The notes under the pieces are model-generated. The model ran no database searches and was not told the origin of the DNA. It saw only the letters and a list, made by a program, of their open reading frames with translations. The position numbers were made by a program, and so were the translations under genes. A stretch of 64,000 nucleotides of DNA, from contig CAJNOJ010000390.1 in NCBI GenBank assembly GCA_905250025.1, positions 20,279 to 84,278 of the forward strand. The letters are read 5' to 3'. Positions 57,303-64,000 of the stretch are shown here, in pieces; position 1 is the first letter of the stretch; each line of letters begins with the position of its first letter. This DNA comes from Adineta ricciae (Eukaryota; Rotifera; Eurotatoria; Adinetida; Adinetidae).

Positions 57303-57734
57303 TTTGTTTCTATAAAGAAACTTCACAATATGGAATGAGATAAAAGCCACGAGGAAAGTTTTACAAATTCTCAGTGCAATGTTATTTACCTCCTCTTTGC
57401 GTCGGCCGATTTACTCTTGCAACAAGTTTGAAAAGTACGAGTGTCACTATACAAAAACAGCTCTTTTCTATTCTCTTTTTGTTAGCGAACGCGAGATGGG
57501 CACCAAGGAAACCAAGCAGAATAATAACCATATTTTTTTCGTAAAGAACAACCATCTTGATGGTGGTGTGGGTGAGGGTGAAAATAATATCTTCTTCATC
57601 TTTCCATCTTCACCCTTACTCTAACACCCTCAAGTTGTATTCAATGTTGTAAAGATTGAAACATTAGAAACGAAAAGCTGGAGACATGACGAGTCGTACA
57701 AACATTCTAATGTGAACCCAAGCAGTCCATCGCA
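57303..57734. other. Intergenic, end of block C homology
   Basis: Homology to copy 1 stops at about 57551. Directly after it, an imperfect inverted repeat with G-rich/C-rich arms spans 57556-57634. No gene. Confidence 0.5.
57556..57634. repeat. G-rich mini inverted repeat
   Basis: The left arm starts CTTGATGGTGGTGTGGGTGA. The complement of the right arm starts CTTGAGGGTGTTAGAGTAAG. The arms are ~26 bp, imperfect, with a ~27-bp centre. Similar CTTGAGG...TGAGGGTGA sequences occur at other sites in the window. Confidence 0.6.
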
Positions 57735-57737
57735 GGG

Positions 57738-58700
57738 TTAACATGCTGTGATTATTCTCTCGAACCACGTCGCATTCGTATTGGCATAAAATCTTGCGTA
57801 TCGTTTGGAAGCTACAGGCGAGCAGATGGCATCATGTGCTTGACATGGCTCTTTTGCTAAACAATAGCAGAGAGGATTATCCGGAGTTACGTAAGCATTT
57901 GTAGATAATCTAGATTGAAGTGGACTTCCAGAAGCGAAACACACGACAGTATTGGTATCGAGTACAGTAATTGCCATATCGTTCGAAACTCCATTGATAA
58001 AGATCGTAGAAAAAGCATATAAATGCCCTCCAGTATTACTAATTATATTCTCTGAAAGGTCGAGTGCAATCCACTGAGGTGCTGTATAGGTATAAGAAGA
58101 AACAATACATCCACCTAGAGTATTGATGTTATTTTAGTCTCGTTTGACACAGAAAACGAAGACCTTGGACGTACGAACTCATTGCTGTCCGTACATCCGT
58201 TTGCCAAAGGCTGACGAACCCGTTATCAAAAGAGGCTGTGAACCAATCATCTGTGATAAATGAACTTGAACACATCTAAAAGGAAATGGAAACGTTTTCA
58301 ACTTCAACTAACTCCATATTCATCAGCTAATGAATACGAAATAAAGAAAAGCTAGCTCACTTGATGGAAAGTCGAATTAATTTGAATAAATATTGATTGT
58401 TGGATTGATACAGCTGTACAAGGATATTGAATAGTCAATGAGTGCGCATCTTGTAAAGCAGTTTACATGAAAAGGACAATATAGCTTAATGACAGATAGC
58501 GTTGAGCGCGGATTGTTTCCCCACCGAAAGAATCACTTTGAAATAAGTTCATTCGCCAAATCCATTGTTGTAGTCGATTAGCACATCGGATAATGAATAT
58601 CTTTCTAAACAGAGAATTTCTTCATTGCTACTGAAGGAAGTCAACCATTACTTCACATAAACGCGAGAGTTTTGTAAGATCGAAAATGAGATTTTTTCAG
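57738..58700 (-). pseudogene. Fragmented membrane-protein gene
   Basis: Minus-strand pieces read in order. One runs from about 58600 (QQWIWRMNLFQSDSFGG) to a stop at 58456-58458. The next piece is LTIQYPCTAVSIQQSIF. A likely intron (about 58278-58357) leads to CSSSFITDDWFTASF. A frame break follows near 58135, then NTLGGCIVSSYTY to a stop at 57738. The pattern resembles a large bdelloid family of membrane proteins with PC-x-x-IS and CSSxF-x-x-DW motifs, recognised from memory only. Internal stops make function unlikely. Confidence 0.5.
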
Positions 58701-59130
58701 CAAAAAGTGCATTACCTAGTTCAAAGTATTTTGCAGTAAACATATTTCATGGAACTGACATGGTACCTAAAGCACAACTTACTTTATCATCTTATTCACC
58801 TGCTGTCAATAAAATCTTGCTTCAATCGACACTCTAAACTGCTTATTTCGATCAGACACAAAGAACCATCGCTATAGCTTTTTCTTAAATGTATTTCTTA
58901 TAGACTACATGGCTTTTTTTCCGACAATTATACTTCTCACAATACTTAATTCTTATAAACCGTTGAATGAAACGACCTTGAGCAATATGAATAGACGAAT
59001 TCAATACTTATCCTTACCCTACAGAACACAATAACGAGAATATGAATCCAAAATAAGAAAAGAGAGATTAAAACTTTATTTAAATGATGATAATTATATA
59101 TATAGTCTGTCACAAGCGAAGAAACGAAGT
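58701..59130. other. Intergenic, no gene seen
   Basis: AT-rich spacer between the fragmented gene and the 3' end of the FG-GAP gene. Nothing recognised. Confidence 0.45.
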
Positions 59131-60492
59131 TCAAATATGAAAAAAGATGCCGAAGTTATTAGAATTGCTATTTCCAACAATAATATCAGATTTATTATCA
59201 TAATTAACATCAGTAACTGCAATTGATGATGGCGCGGCACCAGCTGTGTAAGTGATTTGACTAAAGAAAGTTCCGTCATCTTTGTTCAACAAAATACTAA
59301 TTCCATTCGAACCCTTATTCGCAACAATAATATCTGGATGTTTGTCATCATTAACATCACATATTTGTACCGAAAGTGGTGCAGTACCAACAGTATACGT
59401 AGTTTGTGTTAGAAATGAGCCATCACCTCCATTCATCAAAATACTGGTCGTATTTGTGCCGGAGTTAGCTACAACAATATCAAGATTACTGTCACCATTG
59501 ATATCACCAATTGCGAATGAGTGTGGACCATTGCCAACTGAATAAATCAGTCGAGAAAGAAATGTCCCATTTCCCCGACCAAAAAAGATGCTAACGCTAT
59601 TTGATTGTTCACTTACACAAATAATATCAAGTTTTGCGTCATTATTTATATCAATTACTTGCATTGCATATACATTCACATCAGTTGTGAAATTCAAATC
59701 AGGAGAAAACGTTGCATTACCTTTATTTATGTATACTATAATAGCATTTCTATTCCAATTTGTATAAAGAATATCAGGTTTATGGTCATCATTTATGTCA
59801 GCTACTGCCAATGCAATTGGACTTGCACCAGCTGCTAAAGTGATTTCCGAATTGAATGTACCATTACCCTTTCCGTAAAGAATACCTATGGTCGCTACAC
59901 CATTATTTGTTACAATAATATCAGATATGTTATCATTATTGAGATCTTCCAGTACTAGCATGTATTGCTTACTGCTAACTGTAATATTTAATAGAGGACC
60001 ATATGTTCCGTTTCCTTGATTGTAACGTATGCTTACTCTACTTACTGACTCGCTTGCCGTAAGAATATCCAGTTTATTATCATAGTTGACATCTTGAACT
60101 AATACATAGGCTGCATTATTATTCATTGGGTAAGTTATTTGAGTACGAAACTTCGGAACGGACGGTATACGTGCTCCATCGATAACAATCATCGTTACAG
60201 TATTGAAATTCATGAGCATATTATTGAGTTGGTTTGATATATTAGAAAACAATTGGCAATTGGCGTTTGATGCCTGAAAAGTAATTGCTTCACACTGTAT
60301 TTCGCTTAAACATTTCCATTGACAATCACGAGTCTTTAATGAAGTAACATTCAAAAATGGTACACAAGTAGTATTTGAACATTGGAATTGACGATCATTT
60401 ATAACTGACATTCGAAATGATCGCATTTTTTGTGCAGACGATTGTTGAGTACAAGTAAAGAGAAATAATAGCCATACTTTGAGAACAAACAT
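59131..60492 (-). CDS. Secreted PAN-like plus FG-GAP/VCBS propeller protein
   Basis: Single-exon frame of 453 residues. Signal peptide MFVLKVWLLFLFTCTQQSSA. Residues ~25-105 form a Cys-rich PAN/apple-like module (CQWKCLSEIQC, CQLF) with the same layout as the protein at 9538-10527. From ~115 to the end are about seven FG-GAP/VCBS repeats with Ca-binding-like D-x-[ND]-x-D loops (DVNYDNKLDI, DINDDHKPDI, DINGDSNLDI, DVNDDKHPDI). This is an integrin-alpha-like beta-propeller. No transmembrane helix, so secreted. The repeats resemble bacterial VCBS proteins, and horizontal origin is possible but unproven. Confidence 0.88.
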   Translation of the reverse strand: MFVLKVWLLFLFTCTQQSSAQKMRSFRMSVINDRQFQCSNTTCVPFLNVTSLKTRDCQWKCLSEIQCEAITFQASNANCQLFSNISNQLNNMLMNFNTVTMIVIDGARIPSVPKFRTQITYPMNNNAAYVLVQDVNYDNKLDILTASESVSRVSIRYNQGNGTYGPLLNITVSSKQYMLVLEDLNNDNISDIIVTNNGVATIGILYGKGNGTFNSEITLAAGASPIALAVADINDDHKPDILYTNWNRNAIIVYINKGNATFSPDLNFTTDVNVYAMQVIDINNDAKLDIICVSEQSNSVSIFFGRGNGTFLSRLIYSVGNGPHSFAIGDINGDSNLDIVVANSGTNTTSILMNGGDGSFLTQTTYTVGTAPLSVQICDVNDDKHPDIIVANKGSNGISILLNKDDGTFFSQITYTAGAAPSSIAVTDVNYDNKSDIIVGNSNSNNFGIFFHI

Positions 60493-62337
60493 AACTTACA
60501 ATTGTGCAAACTGCGAATGAAATGAAAATAATTTTTGAAACAATCTCCATTTTCTTTTTCTATGTTACTGATGTTGTGTTATTAAGGTAATGGAAATTTC
60601 CTTTACTAATTTTTATTTTAACACTGGAAAGACGTCATTTCGTTTATCACAGGGCGCAAATGGAAAGTTATTTATTAAACAGCTTGTTGTTTCTTCCCGG
60701 TGTTTCTTTTCACTTCTTTATTATACTAATAGATAGACGTCTTGAAGTAAAGCAATTAAACTTATGAAATGACAACTGGCAGGTCCTAATCAGCAAAAGA
60801 TTCTCACATTGAAAGCGTAGAATGTACCCAATCACCATTCTAAAACATCTACCGACTGACAAACATTCAGAAATACTTCTTTCAAAACATCAAGGAACAG
60901 AATTCCGTTAAACTATAAAATATGTCTATAAACAGATTCAACTTGATGTCTAATAGAAAGACAAGATATGTTGTTAACACATCAATAAATAATATTATCT
61001 TATTTACAACAAGTACTATAGTACAGCGGATAGTACAGATGTTATAAGGACATCTTCTCACAACATAACAATCTTTTACTTCTTTCAATATGCACAGCAT
61101 TTTACTGTGATGACAACAGTGCGTAAAAAAGATTGTCTGTTCTTCATATATTTTAACCAGAGATATAAATCAAACTATCGGTTAAATCCACTTATGTTTT
61201 CAAGATTAACAGTTTTGAAATGATGTGTTCCGATTAAGAATATCAGGTTTAGAATCTGGGTATGCGTTTTCCTACTAGCTGTCTCCAACACTCACACCGT
61301 CGAGTTTTTAATCGATCTAAAGACGTTGTTAAGTGCAGTGTGTGATACTGAATTAAGTAAAATTAGTTTAAAGAACCGAAAATGCCTGATGCAATCAAAC
61401 ACTTTTGAACTTCAGTGAAAGGATTCACTTTTCTTGAAAAATTTTTTCGTAAGTGATTCGAGTTTTTCGACCGAAAGAAAAGTTTGGCACAGGCTAATAA
61501 GCTGACATTTGTGGCCAACGCTGAAAGTCCTACCAGTAGATGTAAGAAAAGGGAAAGAAAGCAAATGTTGTCCTAAATTTGTTTTATCTGCACCTTATTT
61601 CTTACACGTAGGGCTTTTATGATTATTTCGTGATCGAATCATTATCTAAAACTTTTTTTTCTACCATTTTAGTGAAATCAATGTGGTGCGATCGATCTTA
61701 CAGTTTTGTTATAAAATACGATAGAATGGTTTTTTTCTAATTTATCGAGGGACATATTTCTGCCTTTTAGTCAACAATAGTCACTTAATTATGATCGTTT
61801 TTGGAGACTGTTTTTTTAAGTTTATCGTTGTTAAGGCAAAATGAATTTGTTAACACTTCAAACAGTAGTACTTCATTGGAAAATGCTCACTCAAGCAAGA
61901 AAGAACGATAAAAAAAAGTTACATTTCTCACGTTTCTATGGAATCATAAAAAAACGTCGATAGAAATTGTTGAAAAATTTCTCAAGGAAATTTTTTTGAA
62001 ATCGATTGAGAATAAATGATCTTCTTTCTTTCTGCGATATATTCAATACACTCTTTTTTATGATTGCATTCGCCTAAAAATGTTTTCCATAAGAATCATT
62101 TCTTCTCTCATATTCCGCTCAATATTTTTCTCATTTTATAGATTTTATTGAAAGATCTGAAGGTTTTCATTTTCAGAGTGATTACACTTCTAACTTTTCA
62201 TAGTTAAGTCAAAGTAGCCGTATAAATTCGTAATATAAAATGTGTGCCATTTTTAGAAAGCAGGTTAGGATTTAGGTAAATAACTTCTATTTTAAAGAAC
62301 AATAGACGAAAGTATTCGCATTCGTATTATCTCAACG
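60493..62337. other. Long intergenic region, no gene seen
   Basis: About 1.8 kb of AT-rich sequence with many poly-T/poly-A runs. A 72-codon minus frame at 60882-61100 has no supporting feature. I see no RNA gene or repeat that I can define. Confidence 0.45.
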
Positions 62338-63057
62338 ATGTTTCGTTGTCAGCAATTACTCAGTTGGCCATCGACAATCACTCGTAGTCATCCTGTACTG
62401 CATATGTGTGCGTTATCAGCAAGTACTCGGTGTGATCGACTGCTAAAGTTAGAAATTCATGTGCCTGATCCACCAGAAGTGTGCTGTGCTCATTCACATA
62501 TATTTGAGAGATATCTAACTGACATATGCAGTCAGTTTACTAATTATTCAGTCGAACTAGCAAGGAGAATGGAACGTGCACATTCCGAAATAGATCATCA
62601 GCGTCTAAATCAAATTCGAATGTTAACCATAGACTATCTCAAAGTCACCAATCGATTTCATTTACGCGGTGCAATGGACTTCATTCGCGAAAATAAGATA
62701 AAAGCAAAGTGTTCGCCAAAGAGAAGCTTACCCGTCAAAAAACTATTGGAGAAATTATTAAATGAAAAAGATTTCGGTAATCAATTCAAGATCGCAACAA
62801 AGGCCAACAATTTTACTCTTAAGGACACCAAAAGCACGTTCGTTGACCTTTATCATTCATTAAGTCAGCATGCTCACAAAACCAACACACTCTCTAATAT
62901 ATATATTGATTCTCAAATATTATATCCACTTGAACAATTCTGTATTGGTGTTTTATTTCAAAGATATAATATTCCGTTCATATATTTAGATAGATACGGT
63001 AGGGTATTTCCATGGGGTCTCAACCACGTTTACATCGACTTTCTCCAAATCGACTGA
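62338..63057 (+). CDS. Unknown protein, 239 residues
   Basis: Intronless open frame from ATG to TGA. The product is basic in the middle (ENKIKAKCSPKRSLPVKKLL) and has no signal peptide or membrane helix. It has several Cys and His near residues 45-55 (CCAHSHIF). It stands alone, with no homologous copy in this window to test conservation. Length and composition support a real gene, but I do not recognise a family. Confidence 0.5.
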   Translation: MFRCQQLLSWPSTITRSHPVLHMCALSASTRCDRLLKLEIHVPDPPEVCCAHSHIFERYLTDICSQFTNYSVELARRMERAHSEIDHQRLNQIRMLTIDYLKVTNRFHLRGAMDFIRENKIKAKCSPKRSLPVKKLLEKLLNEKDFGNQFKIATKANNFTLKDTKSTFVDLYHSLSQHAHKTNTLSNIYIDSQILYPLEQFCIGVLFQRYNIPFIYLDRYGRVFPWGLNHVYIDFLQID

Positions 63058-63829
63058 AACTTTCAGCATTTGTAGTCCATATATGGGTATGAAAAACCCG
63101 CATATCAGTTTGGAAAATTTCTTTAATAAGTACATCAATATATGTCATCAGATATGTGGGAGTCTAGAGCTGAAATAGGAAAATCTGGTTTTTAAGAAAA
63201 TCTTCCTGTTTCCGGATCTCTCCAACTATACATATGAAATGCGAACCATCTTATATATTCTGAAAGCCCAAGTGTTGGGCTACATTTTGATATAAAACTA
63301 TAAGGGTCTCTCAAAAATTTTTCTTATATAGCACTCCCAAATACTATACTCCACCACCTATATTATAGTGTATATATTTGTAACGAACAACCTTAGGAAA
63401 AACTTTTATTCCCTGAGATTACCATATAAAGGGTTTTGTAGAGAATTTCATGCTCTACAAGATACACTAGATTAGAACGTTCGCTTTTTCGAATTCGAAA
63501 AGTAATTGGACAAATACGATAATTTTGACCTTTCTAACGTAGAAAGCGCTCAGTCGGTTATAACATTTTTTGCGCTCATTCTTACTGTTATAGATTATGT
63601 ACAGTCTAGTTCGTAGAGCTTTTAATTCTGAACATTTTGGTATGAGATGGTTGCCAATTAACTTTTGTTTTCATGGAGATATGTTGAAAATACTTTTTAT
63701 GGTGAAAAAACGCTATTTTTCTATGTATTTTTTTCATTATTTGCGTTGATGATTAGTTTTTCGACGTTTTCTTCATGAAAACAAAGTCGATTTTAAAATC
63801 CAAGGACAACTTCGGATTCTCCGTGACAA
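63058..63829. other. Intergenic, no gene seen
   Basis: AT-rich with small hairpins (AGCCCAA/TTGGGCT near 63267-63283). No gene supported. Confidence 0.4.
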
Positions 63830-64000
63830 GATGCATCCGTTCATACTAAATTTTTACTTAATTAAGCATCGAAAAGGTACTAAATAACAGTGAACTATGA
63901 AAAACAAACCGATAAGAACGACGGTAGAACCCCTCTATTTATCCCGTAAATAATCTGTTTTACTATTTAGAGAAAACTTTTGGGTATGAACGGATGCATC
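63830..64000. mobile_element. Short element with perfect 17-bp terminal inverted repeats
   Basis: GATGCATCCGTTCATAC at 63830-63846 is the exact reverse complement of 63984-64000, the last bases of the window. The 171-bp span has no coding potential, which fits a MITE-like element. The right flank is outside the window, so target duplication and longer arms cannot be checked. Confidence 0.65.

Larger units (their letters stand above)
51368..57551. repeat. Homologous block C, copy 2 (contig 4)
   Basis: Second copy of 41770-48670 with more decay: the receptor is shortened, the NHL remnant lost most of its length, the F-box gene is intact and the TIR-lectin gene is broken. Homology starts within the inverted-repeat arm. 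Confidence 0.88.

Noticed and set aside
1..64000. rRNA or tRNA genes
   Set aside because: I saw no rRNA-like conserved stretch and no convincing tRNA arm set, but without a covariance search I cannot exclude a single tRNA.

Overview
The window looks like nuclear DNA of a bdelloid rotifer, probably Adineta-like. The reasons are inference from content. It is AT-rich eukaryotic DNA with GT-AG introns mostly 46-66 bp long. Metazoan families (7TM receptors, F-box, TIR, R-S-ExE ADP-ribosyltransferase) sit beside families animals normally lack, such as a Kup/HAK potassium transporter. The same gene blocks also occur twice at a divergence typical of bdelloid homologous copies (about 2-6% at protein level, judged by eye).

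The scaffold consists of pieces joined by single N bases at 8607, 28683 and 50168, with another N at 19352. Contig 1 (1-8606) carries a secreted LRR gene, an unknown gene, a complete Na+/H+ exchanger and the 3' part of a Kup gene. Contig 2 (8608-28682) carries an NHL fragment, a secreted PAN-type protein, a broken membrane gene and a 7TM receptor. It then repeats LRR / unknown / exchanger (here a pseudogene) / Kup (complete) and adds an ADP-ribosyltransferase and a truncated MORN gene. Contig 3 (28684-50167) starts inside Kup and repeats ADP-ribosyltransferase / MORN (complete). It continues into a membrane protein, an inverted-repeat element, and a block with a 7TM receptor, an NHL remnant, an F-box gene and a TIR-lectin gene. 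Contig 4 (50169-64000) starts in a tandem array and carries a decayed second copy of that block. It ends with a broken membrane-protein gene, an FG-GAP/VCBS secreted protein, an unknown ORF and a small TIR element at the window edge.

The last 204 bases of contig 1 are identical to the first 204 of contig 3, while contig 2 differs there. Contigs 1 and 3 therefore look like one haplotype (1-8606 continuing at 28888), and contig 2 looks like the homologous haplotype inserted between them by the assembler.

Themes: the Na+/H+ exchanger and the Kup transporter are convergent neighbours and could form an alkali-cation homeostasis locus. The ADP-ribosyltransferase exon and the MORN gene are phase-compatible and could be one membrane-anchored protein ending in CVLL. 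A TIR domain with a conserved acidic residue is fused to a three-repeat ricin-type lectin. Between copies, deletions at short direct repeats, pseudogenisation and conversion within the MORN array are visible.
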